Assembly (NCBI GenBank): GCA_027924585.1
Contig: BSBM01000461.1
Coordinates: 8,016,001-8,080,000 of the forward strand
DNA length: 64,000 nucleotides
Source of the DNA: Larix kaempferi
Taxonomy: Eukaryota; Streptophyta; Pinopsida; Pinales; Pinaceae
Direction of reading: 5' to 3'
Position 1 is the first letter of the stretch. Every line of letters begins with the position of its first letter. The notes beneath the pieces are model-generated. The model saw only the letters and a list, made by a program, of their open reading frames with translations. It searched no databases and had not been told where the DNA came from. Of the stretch, positions 12,740-24,600 are shown piece after piece. A program made the translations under genes and the position numbers.

Positions 12740-13020
12740 CTGATGGAATGTGTGGAAAACTCGGTTGTGCTTCTTCCTTGTTGATGCCTAATTGCCAATT
12801 CTCAACAATCTAAAAATTTGAAAGGTGAAAATTGGAGCAGCCCTTCAATTGCAAAGTTACAAAATAATGGTCAATTTCTTTATTGAAGGGCCTATTGCAA
12901 AATTAATTTTTTTTTGCATGGAAAAAATTGTTGTGCCCTTCTATAAAGGGTAAAATAGGTCCTGGAGGGCGTTGAAGGCTTCAAATTTGAGGCTTCCGTT
13001 CAAGGCTTCAAATTTTAATT
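12740..13020 (+). mobile_element. Putative 5' LTR end before a tRNA-Met PBS
   Basis: This AT-rich segment leads directly into TGGTATCAGAGC at 13021, the standard plant tRNA-iMet primer-binding sequence, so it is likely the 3' part of a 5' LTR. The start near 12740 (TGATGGAATG) is a guess, and I could not match it to the LTR-like start at 15370. Confidence 0.3.
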
Positions 13021-13212
13021 TGGTATCAGAGCCCATTGTGGCCTGATTGTGAGAGCCATTAGTGGCCTGCTAAGCCTGTTTGGTCTGTTGTGAGAGAGCC
13101 TGTTGGCCTGCCTGTGTGTCGAGTAGAGTTGAGTGCTACTCCTCCCGTGTGTGTGTGCGAGCCTTTGGCTCTGCACTTCCTCTTTCTCCAATTCTTAATA
13201 TGGTATCAGAGC
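13021..13212 (+). promoter_or_regulatory. Two tRNA-Met primer-binding-like sites, 180 bp apart
   Basis: TGGTATCAGAGC occurs at 13021-13032 and again at 13201-13212. Both are followed by CCCAT(T/A)GTGGCCTG. In retroelements this sequence pairs with the 3' end of initiator tRNA to prime minus-strand DNA synthesis. The shared downstream text suggests a local duplication of the leader rather than two independent elements. Confidence 0.55.
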
Positions 13213-14695
13213 CCATAGTGGCCTGTTGGTGTGAAGAGCCCATTGCGGCCTGTTGTGGGAGCCAGTTATTGCTGTGAAAGCTGTGAGTGCTGTGAGAAGA
13301 GCCCATTGTGGCCGGTGGTGAAGAGCTCGTTGCCTCCTGTCCATTGAAGCCGTCCCTACCCAAGAAGCCGCGTGAAGGAGGCTTGATTGTGAGAGCCCTT
13401 AGTGGCCTGCTGAGCCTGATTGACTGTGAGAAGTGCTCGTTGTGTCCTGCTGCTATTGTGTGTTCCTGGTGGCCTGGAGTTTGGTTGTATCTCCTCTTGA
13501 TGCAGTGTGAATGCCCATTGAGGCTATTGTGAAAGCTCCTGCGGCTTGCTGAGAAAGCCCATTTAGGCACACTGACAAGTGAAGAAAAATCGCTGGAGTG
13601 GAGGCCGTGAGTGCTGGGCGTGAGTGTGGAAGAACAGAACGCTGCCCTCATATGAGATTGCTCATTTCAAAGGAGAGAATGCTGCCCAATTGCTACGTGG
13701 GAGTTCACGACGTGAAAGAGATCGCTGATTGGAATCTCTGCCATATATTGAACGCTGTTGCGTGAAGGAAGATTGTTGAAGGAGCTGTATTCCAAGGGTG
13801 AACGCTGGAGGGTGATCGCTACCCATTCCCATTCCCTGCCTGTGCTGCCTGCTACATCTGCAATTTGAAGTTGCAGATCGCCGGAAGGAGAAATCACTGG
13901 TGACTGAGTTGCCCTTTGGAGATCGTTGCTCAATTTGATGAGATTGCTGACAAAGCTGAAGGTTGAACGCTAAGATCTGAAGAACGCTGCCGAAGGAGAT
14001 TGCTGGAGCTCTCTACCAGTCTACCGAGAGTGATCGCTATCCCAAGAGATCGCTGCCAGTCACACAGGGTGAACGTGAAGATTGAATCACTGCCCTCTGT
14101 TTGCTGCCCGTGGAATTATAGAAATTGCAGCTATACATTGTTGGAATCGCTGGTGAAGGAGAGATCATTGGTTCCTGCGTTGGTGAAGAAGAAAATGTTG
14201 TAAATCTACCTTGCTTGCAGAAAGGCCAAGTGGGCCGAAGACACGAATTTATTGCAGGCGCCAATCCGGTGAAAACAATGAGTGCTGAAGCTAGAGCTGA
14301 GTTGTTAACGCTCTTGCGATTGGAGTGCCGGGTTGGTCCGCTGCATGAAGCATCCAACGTTACCTGTAGAAAGACGTTTCCACTGCTGGTGTTGATCATT
14401 GTAGGAGCCACTGCTGAAAGAAGCTAAAACAGGAGCTTCCCATTGGATTGCTGCTAATCCACTGCTGCTCGGATCGTTGAAATTTATTGCTACAGAGTAC
14501 AACTGAAGGAGCTGGCTGCCAAATCGTTGAAGGGAGAGATCGTGATGTACTGGGTGTGGAATGCTATTGGAAATTGTATGTGTTGGAGATCACTGCCCAG
14601 TCTGCAGAGCGGGAGATCACTACTGAAGGTTCTGCCCTCACCGTCAAACATTCTGCCCAGTTTGCTGATAAGGAGATTGCTGCCCATTCAATTAT
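13213..14695 (+). other. Long leader with degenerate GATCGCTGCC-type repeats
   Basis: This 1.5-kb stretch is built from irregular short words such as GAGATCGCTG, GAACGCTG and GGCCTGTTG. It is markedly richer in G than its flanks. The frames in it are shadows of the repetitive composition. It sits between a primer-binding site and an open frame, as an untranslated leader of a retroelement would. Confidence 0.35.
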
Positions 14696-15286
14696 TTGAA
14701 TATGACTTCTGATTTTATGATGTATGGATGCAATGATTCAAGTAGTGTTGTAGATTCTGCATTAAAACTTGATTCCGAGCCTAGATATGATGAAGAGTAT
14801 CTGACAATAGAAGAACAAATTTCAATTAAACTGGAAATGATTTTAATTGATAAGTTTCTGGTTGGATTTAGAGCAGCTGAAGAAACAATAGTTGACTTTG
14901 ATGCAGAGTTGAAGGTTATTGTAGATTGGCTTGAAAAGCCAAAGAATGGCGAAAATGTTGACTATGTTTGTGATGAAGAATGTATCAGGTTTGCAGACTC
15001 TGAAGAGATATTGTTGCAGAATTCCACTACACACAACATAGATGATTATAACCGAGCATGGATGACAATTATTAAGTGTGCAGAAGTCGTAAAAGCTAAA
15101 GCGAGATCCAGGACAATAGAGGCCCAATCAAATAATAGAATGCACTATACATCAATGTGTGAAGACTTCAAGCTCTCAAATTGGAAGAGCAGGAAACGAG
15201 AAAACATAAACAAATATTATCTTACAACAACTAAGGTCAAAATGAAGCAGAAGGAGGACTGTAGAGTTCAAGGCTTGGAAATTTAG
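14696..15286 (+). CDS. Unrecognised 196-residue acidic protein in a putative retroelement
   Basis: An open frame of 196 codons begins at ATG 14696, with a second ATG two codons later. The N-terminal two thirds is acidic (for example YDEEYLTIEEQISIKLEM), and the last 40 residues are basic and lysine-rich. There is no CCHC knuckle, protease motif, membrane segment or signal peptide. It lies downstream of the primer-binding-like sites and about 75 bp upstream of a purine tract and LTR-like start, so it may be the only product of a non-autonomous element. I do not recognise the family. It could also be a decayed gag or a captured exon. Whether it is translated is unknown. Confidence 0.4.
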   Translation: MNMTSDFMMYGCNDSSSVVDSALKLDSEPRYDEEYLTIEEQISIKLEMILIDKFLVGFRAAEETIVDFDAELKVIVDWLEKPKNGENVDYVCDEECIRFADSEEILLQNSTTHNIDDYNRAWMTIIKCAEVVKAKARSRTIEAQSNNRMHYTSMCEDFKLSNWKSRKRENINKYYLTTTKVKMKQKEDCRVQGLEI

Positions 15287-15347
15287 ATCCTTAATTTGCT
15301 TTGCTGATTTGTAAGCTTGAAACTACAGGCATATTTAGTATTGTGTT

Positions 15348-15530
15348 CCATTTCTACATTAAGGGAGGATGTTAGAGATAATGTAGAAATGATAGATTGT
15401 GGTTTACTCAAGATAGGATGAGTGGTTTGAGATCCATAGTTTTAGGATCTGAAGTTTGGGTTGTTGAGAATTATTTCTCTTATATATGCAATCATTTTCA
15501 TTGAATTAATTGAATTGGTTTGATACCAAA
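15348..15530 (+). mobile_element. Polypurine tract and 3' LTR-like start
   Basis: AAGGGAGGA (15361-15369) is followed by TGTTAGAGATAATG, the usual layout of polypurine tract and 3' LTR. A 12-bp inverted pair, CATTTCTACATT and AATGTAGAAATG, brackets this junction (15349-15389). The far LTR border is not clear; a TTTGGTATCA sequence on the minus strand near 15525 suggests another element begins there. Confidence 0.4.
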
Positions 15531-15569
15531 GAACGGAATCAATAGCAGTGGAATCAATTCCACCAGCAA

Positions 15570-16181
15570 CGGCTTTCTTTACAAGCCATAACTTCCTTCC
15601 ACAACAATTTCCGCGTCTCCTGCACAGACCTGTAGTAGCTCATATTGCAAGGATATGATGCTTCACGCATAGGTTGAATACCTCAGCTCTTCCACTAGAC
15701 AAAGAAGAGACAACCATACAGCGGGCCGCAGTGGCCTACACTGGAGGTGAGACGGAGCTCACCACAGCTCTCACGGCCTCGCAGCGGATCCCTCTAAGTC
15801 GGCTTTCAACTTCGGCCTCAACGGTGCCAGCAACATGTCACTCAACCCCACGCAGCACGAGCTCAGATAACAACAATAGTGCTTACACCAGTCGACTGAT
15901 CCACGCACAATAGCTGATCCTCTTTCACGTTTTACACCTCGGTTGGGCAGTGATCTTAGCTCGTGATCTCCAGCAAGTAGATGCTGCGATCTCCTTTAAG
16001 TCGGGTCTCACAGCCCTGTAAGTAGAACGACGACACCCTCTTATATCATGCCTCAACAGCTCAGCGCAACAACACACAACTAGCCACTCTTGTACACTCA
16101 GCTAAAACAATGTTCTCCTCTCTCTCATAGTCCTGAGCACTCCCGTGAGGGAGCCATGCTCAACCTCGCTCTGATACCATA
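15570..16181 (-). mobile_element. Internal region and PBS of a minus-strand TRIM-like element
   Basis: The minus strand carries TGGTATCAGAGC at 16168-16179, next to the LTR-like segment above it. The sequence below is GC-richer than its surroundings and has no gag or pol. The 79-codon frame at 15674-15913 on the other strand is compositional only. The second LTR was not found, so the element is truncated. Confidence 0.4.
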
Positions 16182-16405
16182 TTAAGAAGTGAGAGAGGAG
16201 ACATTATTCACACAAACTGTAATCGAGTATATTAAAACTATATTTTACAATACATGTAGACTCCAATATATAGAGTCGAGAGATATTAAACAGATGCTAA
16301 ATATAGCTGGTAGAGGTTGAGATAATATCTCAACCATACACCAAACTAGGATAGAATCTCTCAGATCTATCAACAGCTCACAACAAGATAAACATTAATC
16401 TAACA
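16182..16405 (-). mobile_element. Short LTR (about 224 bp), TRIM or copia type
   Basis: On the minus strand it starts TGTTAGATTAATG at 16405 and ends TTCTTAATA just before the primer-binding site at 16179. Its length is in the TRIM/copia range. The 3' terminus lacks a canonical CA, so the border may be shifted or mutated. Confidence 0.45.
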
Positions 16406-18899
16406 CCAATCATCTTCTAATTATTTAGGTAGCAACTACAACAATGCAATCGGTTTAGTTTAACAGTGTATTATAATAATGAATAATCAATGACAATGAT
16501 AGTGCACTATATTGTCCGTAGGAGCCTAGGATAAAAGACTACCAAAACGCCCCGCTTTTTAGGTGATCTTGGGATAAAAACTAGGTTAAAATTTTTGCTG
16601 TAAATTGCTATTTTTCGCATTTTTGTAATTTCATCAATTGTGATTGTGTGTTGTAGAATTGCCTAATTTTCAAACTGCTTAGATCGTAGAAATTAGGTCG
16701 AAATTGCGATCTGAACACTCTAAATTACTATTTTGACAAAAATTGCTATGCCTAATTCTGGCGGGGTTTTAGTTAGGCTTATACAGCTCAGTTGGAGGCA
16801 GCTTCTCTCGAGAGTCTCACAGTCTACTATTGTTCGGTGGACAGATATATAGTGAAGGCCGACTCGGCATATTTCTTAACCGATCCACGGTTCTGGATTA
16901 ATGGCCACCATAGACAATAAGAGGGATGGAACTCCCACTCAGGTGATCATGCAAACCAATGTAAATCGAACTGTGCCTTCTACCCAGATTCACCGGTGCT
17001 ACAAAGTTGGAGACAAGCGAGAATGTTTAAAGTTTACAAGCATGAGAGGGAAATGGTGGGAAACTATGATTCTAACGAGGGAAAAATAGTAGTGATCAGT
17101 ATCAATCAATCAAGAGAAACCATTTCAAATTCGACAAAAAACTCAACAACAAAATTATCAAAGGGAGATCATTGGCGATTTCGTACTGGCATTAAGCTCA
17201 CCAGGCTCCCAATATTGGAAGCAGAAGATTGGATCACTGGATTTAAACCTCAATTTAACCTCATTAAAATAAAAATGATACAAATTTCCATCAAATTAAC
17301 GATCATTAATGTACCATCACAGGGTGAAGCAGGCATGTCAGTAATATTTTAAGAAACAAACTAGGAGACTTCATAATTTAACTATTCTACCCAAGTCCAA
17401 AGATATAGACTCTTTATAATCCAATCATTTTTAAATTTGATTAATTAAATATTTGACCTACAAACAAACAAGCGTAATTACTCACAATGCCCCTGAAAGA
17501 CCTTTTTATCCAGGGGAGTTGGTTATGAGTACTTTGCATCTCAGTATAAGAGTTGCACTGAAACTTTACTCTGTCTAAGAAAGGGTACCATTTATAAAAT
17601 AATATAGTTCATTTGCCTACTTACTTCAGAAGAACACCGCTAGAACATATATTTCAAAGATAGAGTATCTTGATCCATGATCAAAACTATTTTGGTTTGA
17701 AATTATGTTGATTGGGATTAACCTTTAAAATTTAAAATCGAATCAAACCTTTTGACTAGTTTGAAGCCCCTGTGCCTGCCAAATTTTGCCGAATATATGC
17801 ATGCAGAAAAACATAACCAAGAGTGTTCATCGCTTTGATTAGCATTGGATCACAAAGTATAGCTTACTGGCTATGGATGTCATGGAAATAAAACTAGAAA
17901 AATATGGACGGCATGGCCGCAAGTTGATTGTTGGTAGTTATAATCATCCAAAAAATTGCAGCAACAGTACCCTCGACCCCTTCGATATGAAGCAGGTGTC
18001 CATATTCTAAGTAGTCAATTTTTTTTTCTTAAGTAGGTTTTTTCCAAAAGTCGAGTAACACTCAAACATTGTATGGTGTAACAATTGTATGGTGTAACAA
18101 TTGTAGGAGCACACACGAGTTGTTAATTCACCCTTAATGTACATATTTTGGCGTTGTGTCAACACGTTGGCTTCGTGTTGGTATGATCTTGCCCTTTTGA
18201 CTAGATGGGAGATATCACTTGAAATTGTATGGTTGACTAACTTAGAACCACGCACTATGCACCTCAGAGTGCACTTCAATATCCATCATTCGTCTGGAAG
18301 TAGTCTCCAATTGGTGTTCATATTTTCTCCTTCGCTTCTTTCAAATGCCAAAAGAAATCACAGTTATGTGCAATTGCCAGTCGAAAAGTACTTTATGAAT
18401 GTAATTTGTAGAAACGTTGAGCCAAGATTGAGGTTGTTAACATTGACTGGAGAAGACATAAAATTAAACCATTTATACTACGAGAAATTTATACTATGAA
18501 CGAGAACTCTAGATATAAAACAATGATTTTTGCAAAAAAATCACCAAAAACACCTCCAAATAGAAAAGTGTTGATATATCTAACCATGGCCTAAACATCC
18601 AACTTTAAAATCAAACCCTAAATTGGAAAAAAGTTTTTTTCTTCAAGAGATAAATTACAACTTTTTTGAAACTTGCATATTAAACACAAAAAATCATAAA
18701 TAATTTCACCACTCTAACCATATAAAAACAAAGAAATTCTGATGCAATTCATAGTGAAATAATATATTAGACCATACAAGAACAATTGATTCATATAAAC
18801 ATTCAAAAACTCCTTTAGAGTTTCAATTATAAACATCATATTAATAAAAAACATCTAAAATGCTTCATATGAAATTATTCAAATTCATCCATGTGAAAA
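16406..18899. other. No recognisable feature
   Basis: The frames 16901-17352 and 18007-18499 are short and low in complexity, with no domain. I see no retroelement border and no RNA gene. Confidence 0.45.
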
Positions 18900-19960
18900 A
18901 TTAAAAAAAAAACATTAATAACTACCCCCAACCCCCCCTAAACTATATATTAAAAAAAAAAAAAAAACATTAAAACTATCCCCAATCCCCCCTAAACTAT
19001 ATATTAAAAAATTAAAAAAAACATTAAAAACTACCCCCAACCCCCTAAACTAAACTATATATTAAAATTAAAAAAAAATATATTAAAAACTAACCCGGAC
19101 CCCTAAAATAAACTATATATTAATAAATAAAATAAAAAATTAAAAACTACCCCGCTAACCCTCCCCCTAAAATATATATTAATTTAAAAAAATAAAAAAA
19201 TTAAACCTAAACCCCAACCTCCTTAAACTATATAATAATTTTAAAAAATAAAAAATTAAACCTAACCCCCTAACCTACACCCCTAACCCTTCACCCTCGT
19301 CCCGCCGCCTCCCTCCCCCCTCCTCCTCGCCGCTCCCTTCCCCTTCCTCCCGCCACCCCTCCTCCCCCCCTCGGGAGAGAGGGGATGAGGGGTAGAGAGG
19401 GGGCGTGAGGAGGAGGAAGTGAGGGTGGGGAGGAGGAGGAAGTGAGGGTGGGGAGGAAGTGAGGGCGGGGAGGAGGGGGAAGGTAGAGGAGGAGGAGGGG
19501 GAGGAGGAGGAAGGGAGGGGTGGCGAAAGGGAGGGGAAGGGAGCGACCGGGAGGAGGGGGAAGGGTTAGGGGTGTAGGTTAGGGGGTTAGGTTTAGTTTT
19601 TATTATTATATAGTTTAGGGGGGTTGGGGTTTAGGTTTAATTTTTTTATTATTATATAGTTTAGGGGGTTGGGGGTAGGTTTTAATTTTATTTTTTAAAT
19701 TTTCATTATATAGTTTAGGGGGTAGGTTTTAATTTTTTTTTTAATAATTTTTTTATTATATAGGTTATGGGGTTTAGGGGGTAGGTTTTATTTTTATTTT
19801 TTAAATTTTTTGATAATATAGTTTAGGGGGTTAGGGGGTAGGTTTTATTTTATTTTTTAAATTTTTTATTATATAGTTTAGGGGGGGTTTAGGGGTAGAT
19901 TTTAATTTGTTTTTTAAATTTTTTATTATATAGTTTAGGGGGGTTTTGGAGGGGGGTTTA
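18900..19960. repeat. Large palindrome of inverted tandem repeats with a polypurine core
   Basis: The left arm (about 18900-19290) repeats CCCCTAAACTATATATTAAA units of roughly 50-60 bp. The right arm (about 19565-19960) repeats the reverse complement, TATAGTTTAGGGGG followed by a T-rich spacer. In the centre, a pyrimidine tract (about 19290-19372) flips into a tract of about 190 bp that is almost pure A/G (about 19373-19560). The whole can fold into one hairpin and has strong triplex and G-quadruplex potential. CCCTAAA words are present but not in heptamer tandem. Confidence 0.75.
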
Positions 19961-19963
19961 GAA

Positions 19964-20094
19964 ATGAGCACTTTGGGCATCTTGTGGACATAGAAGACTC
20001 AATGGAAGAGTACATTGATGTTCCTAAAGAAAGCCAAGCTCCAGAAAATTCCAATTTCGATGAAGAATTTGGCCAGCATGATATTGTTGATTAG
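19964..20094 (+). pseudogene. Short acidic coding-like remnant, function unknown
   Basis: An open stretch of about 43 codons immediately right of the palindrome reads GHLVDIEDSMEEYIDVPKES and continues to a stop after HDIVD (20092-20094). Its composition is protein-like, acidic and balanced, unlike the surrounding repeats. It has no start codon of its own, so it may be the last exon or the C-terminus of a lost transposon gene. I cannot name a family. Confidence 0.25.
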
Positions 20095-20099
20095 TTTCA

Positions 20100-23000
20100 T
20101 GTCTTGAAGAAAATGTTGAATTTGATTTTTTTTATAAGATATATTAAGAATGTTTTGACTTTCAGACTTTATTTTAGCAATAAAATTTCTATATATAATG
20201 TTTTTAATACATGTCTTTTACAAATATATGGTATACTTTTTCTTGAATTTATGTGAATCGTCACTTTTCGGAAAATAATATGAAATAGTATCATTTTTAT
20301 ACAAAAAAATCTCTGAAAATTCTTTGAAAATGGTTTTAAATGTCTTTATTTTTTAGAATTTTTTACAATTTTGTCAATAAAAATGTCTTATGTTATAGAA
20401 AAAATTGCAAAATGTATATGTTTTTCATTATAATTTGCTTATAAATGTATGTTATTTTGTTAAATTTCTAAAAACACACTTGAAAATAGCCTTTGGAAAG
20501 GAAGGTAAAAATACTAAAATTAGGAGAGAGAAAAACTTATCCTTTCATAGTATAAGTGGTTCTTACCATTATAATTTGAGCAGCCCCATCCTTTGAGATC
20601 CGAGCTTTCATCACCATGTAGATCCGCATCTTACCACACAAATCCCATCTATCTAGATGTTAGAGGCACACAATCCCATACGGTTGTTGCATGGGAGAGG
20701 CAAAGGCACCAAATTGCAGATCACTTGAGGTTGAGCGATGGAAGATCCATGGCTATATCAATCAGTAGATACTTGCAACCGTCAGGATATTTCCCACTAA
20801 TTCACGATGGTCACGAATAGGGTCACAAGGATCTCTAGAAAGGATAGCCCTCACAATTGTAAAAGCTACGGTTTTGGGAGTTGCGTTAATTACATTGAAT
20901 GGTAGCCACACTCTACCATCAATTTTAAACTACAGGTCCAAATAATCGTTTGGTGGAACCACAAATGTGGTTGTTCTATTCGCATGCAATAGATCTCCAG
21001 TTTACTCAGAAACGAAAGTAGAGGGAGGTTGCAGTTCTATGCGCAGTATATTGCCAATGCCCTCAAATTGTAGTTATCGCAGTGTTATTCCCAGGGAGGT
21101 CGCATGAATGCGAAACCCCCACTTTCTAATAGATCTAACATTCTTTAAATTGCACATGTGCATAGGTTTCTATACATCAATATTTACATAAGGAAACAAC
21201 GAAAGCAACAATATACTGCATAAGCCACTCTACAAATTTCCCATTCCAAATATAAGAATAACATGCATATCTGAAAAATAACATCCTTCATGAAATTCTT
21301 TGTTTCCTACACATAGCGTATAAATCGAAACAATCAACTTAACTATGTGTATAAATCGAAACAATCAACTTAAGTATGCCCGTGCAGATTTGAGTTAATA
21401 CAGTCATTCCAAAATTCTTTCTACACATAGCATGTAGATCGAAATGATCGACTTGAATATGCCTGTGCAGATCTATGAAACAGGTTGAACTCTGATGTTT
21501 TCCTAATCAGTTTCAAGGTGGGATCAAACTTTACAGTTCTTCAAGAACGGTTTTAATACGGGTCTAAGCGATAAGTTAAACGCCCTTGTTTTCAAAACCA
21601 TGATATTCCAATCTATATACCTGAATTTTACTGCTTCCCAAAAAACAATGTATTACAGTTCTGCATAGAAGATTCAACTTCATTGTGTTCTCAGACAGAC
21701 TATTGCAGATTTATATTTCAATTGAAACTTCATCACATGCTTAAAACAACAATGCGGATCTACCGATTAGATTCAATCTTCATCATAATATCCAACAAAA
21801 TATTGTAGATTTACCTTTCAAACATAAACTTCATCACATTCAACAAATAATGTAGATCTACCGTAACTTGGTCATTTCCACAGAACAATTTCAGTAGATC
21901 TAATGTCATAATCAAGCCATGGGGAGTCTCTTTCAAGAGATGAATTTATACAGATATTTAATCAATTAACCAACAGAAATATAGAAAATCATAAACCATA
22001 TGAAAATACACTACATTAACCAACCCGGTGAGCACATTTCCTAGAGTTGAACTGTGCTATGTACAGACCCTCGAGGGGCTCTAATACTACCAATAACTAA
22101 TCATGCATAGATCTATAATGGTATATCTCGAATTGTAAAAATATTTTAAATAAAACTCATTAAACATATCTAACATTAAACATTAAGTTGATTCTGATCA
22201 AATAATTTCAAAATTGCAAGAGAAATCGCTCTTGCCGTGGAATGCCAAAGGCTGTGAAAGTTTATCCGCAATTCTCTTTTTGAATGCCAATCGAAGAGTG
22301 TCCACCAGAAACCACCCTACCGATCCCAAAAGGACACTCTTCTTCCCTGGGACCCCGAGCCGCAAGGGGATAAATGCAAGAAATTAATAGTGTAGTCAAT
22401 GTAAGTGGATTACTACCAAGAGGCTCCCAACCTAGTTCATACAAGGATGAACGAAATACCCCTTCAACATCCATCATGTAACTTGGTATAACCTATGCCA
22501 TCCAACAATAGGGTAAAAAGAGATGAGAACCTCATCCCCTCCCCATCTCTTTATAGCTTTTACGAGACTTTCCATGCGTCTTATGCATGTACATGCATAA
22601 CTTTGGAATTATCAAAATAATTTTCTTTTATTATTTCCCATGCTTTAAGTGTCACTTTTTATCTTATTTGAGTGTGTGCATGGTGTTACTGCTATTCAAA
22701 ATAAATATTTTGCTTTTTGCTTTTTTTCATTCAAAATTTAATTCTTATTTATATTTAAACAATTATCTTAGCTTTGTGTGTGCATGTTGGTTACTAAAAT
22801 TACAATAATATAATTCTTTTAAAACAAACACCCTTACCTTTTTAGTGCTTTATTTTTACTATTGCATTCTCATTGCGGAAGACATATTAAGGGTGCCATG
22901 CTTCGCGCATGCCCTTCAAATAACCCTTTAGTGGTGGGACTGATACGATGACTGAGACATCGTTAACTCAGTCTGACCAACCCTATTGAGGGACTATGTA

Positions 23001-23600
23001 ATATCCCCTCCATGAAAACTCCATGATCATTCTGCTACTTAGATAACCCCTAAAGATTCTGGCCAAATCCTAACATGTCGGGGTGTCAATTTTGATTTAT
23101 TAATTGCCAAAGTATTTAATTTTTAGACTTAGGACTAAAAGTGTTATGTTAAATAATATATATTTTTGATAATAATTAATTTTTGATAATACTTATTTTT
23201 TGTAATTAAGAGCATGTGCTGGTGTCCAAGGAGGGGTGCATGAGATCAAGTGGACCCAGTGAGTTGTCAACCCAAATGACAACTAGGAGAAAATCAAGAA
23301 AAATCAACAAAGCCACAAAAAAGATAGAAAGCAACACAAAAGCAGCCAGTTCAAAAAAGAAGAAAGCAGGTAGGAAAGTCCATAAATCTGAAAGAAGCAG
23401 AAAAGCAGGAAAAACATAGGAAAAGCAGAGAAAATCTTGGAAAAGAAGGATGTTTCCAAAAGCAAGAAAAGCAATCCAAAGAGGAAAGGAAACAAAGCAA
23501 GGATAAAGCATGAAAAAGCTTAGATGATAAAAAGAGTCAAGGAGGGTGCATGAGTAATGAAGGAGACCACAACCAATATATCTATATGGAAACTTAGCTA
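20100..23600. other. No gene seen; scattered LTR debris
   Basis: Short direct repeats with the core ATAAATCGAAACAATCAACT start at 21320 and 21351, with a diverged copy near 21425. A TGTAATATCCCC motif at 22998, like the Ty3 LTR start at 29824, hints at another LTR start in plus orientation. The lysine-rich frame 23216-23419 is a purine-tract artefact. Confidence 0.4.
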
Positions 23601-23612
23601 GTAAAAGGAGAG

Positions 23613-23982
23613 GATCGCACCCCTCTCACATATTTTTTCAGTATTGAGATTTGTCTTGAGATCTTAGTTTCTCAGAGGCTTGGGAGATGCGCCCTTGGCA
23701 TGCTTTGGGAGATGTGCCCCATAGCAACCTTATTCCAGTCATCATCATAGTTCCAGTGAAACCAAGAGCACAAGTTGCATGTATGATCCATCCATAGGAT
23801 CGCACCACTCTCACATATTTTTTCAGTATTGAGATTTGTCTTGAGATCTTAGTTTCTCAGAGGCTTGGGAGATGCGCCCCTAGCATGCTTTGGGAGATGT
23901 GCCCCATAGCAACCTTATTCTAGTCATCATCATAGTTCCAGTGAAACCAAGAGCACAAGTTGCATGTATGATCCATCCATCA
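23613..23982. repeat. 185-bp tandem duplication (two copies)
   Basis: Copy one runs 23613-23797 and copy two 23798-23982. Each begins GATCGCACC and ends GATCCATCCAT(A/C). They differ at only a few bases, including CCC(T/A)CTCTC near the start and CCC(TTGG/CTAG)CATG in the middle, so the duplication is young. Confidence 0.9.
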
Positions 23983-24096
23983 TATTGAAGAACTCGATCC
24001 TCCAGTGTTGATGCAGAGGCTAGTGCAAGTTTGAGGTGAAATTCATTGTGAGATCCATACAAAGAAGTGAGCTATCAAAGCATTTGTGCCCTTGTG

Positions 24097-24306
24097 TGTA
24101 ACAACCCCAATTTTTGTAAAAGTTAAAAACTTTTAAAACTGTCACTAACATTAAGAACAATAAATGTTTAGTAAATCTCTTTTCGATTTTAAGGAGATAA
24201 TTAACTTTCGTAGATTTCATAAGTTTCTCTGCTTTTCAAGAGGTAAGTAATCTAAAGTTTTTATCCACACTTCCATAATGCATTTTAATTCTCCGTTCCA
24301 ATGAGA

Positions 24307-24340
<34 letters not shown>

Positions 24341-24600
24341 CAAGTTCTTTTCCAAAAAATCGAGTTACTTATCTCTTATTTATTTATTTATATGTATATT
24401 TCTTTTATACCACAGCCACAATATACCTATATTTACCACCGGGTGAAATAGCATTTATGTTCCAATTGTTTGAAAAAAATACATACATACACACACATAT
24501 ATATATATGTTTAGAACACTGAGGTGTACGACAAAATCGAAGAGTGAGGAGTAAAAACCATAAAAACAGGGGGTAACTCACAGATTTAAAGTAAGGAAAA
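24097..24600 (+). mobile_element. LTR-like start TGTAACAACCCC
   Basis: TGTAACAACCCC at 24097 matches the style of Ty3/gypsy LTR starts (TGTAA...CCCC). No polypurine tract precedes it and no matching end was found, so this may be a solo LTR remnant of unknown length. Confidence 0.25.
24309..24339. repeat. (TA)n microsatellite
   Basis: About 15 uninterrupted TA dinucleotides. A shorter CA/TA mixed tract follows at 24482-24510. Confidence 0.9.

Noticed and set aside
18900-19620. Interstitial telomere
   Set aside because: CCCTAAA words occur once per 50-60-bp unit and are not in heptamer tandem, so this is not a telomere tract.
23216-23419. Lysine-rich frame as a histone-like or nuclear protein
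   Set aside because: The lysine run reflects an AAG/AAA-rich purine tract. There is no domain, and the opposite strand shows an equally long frame.
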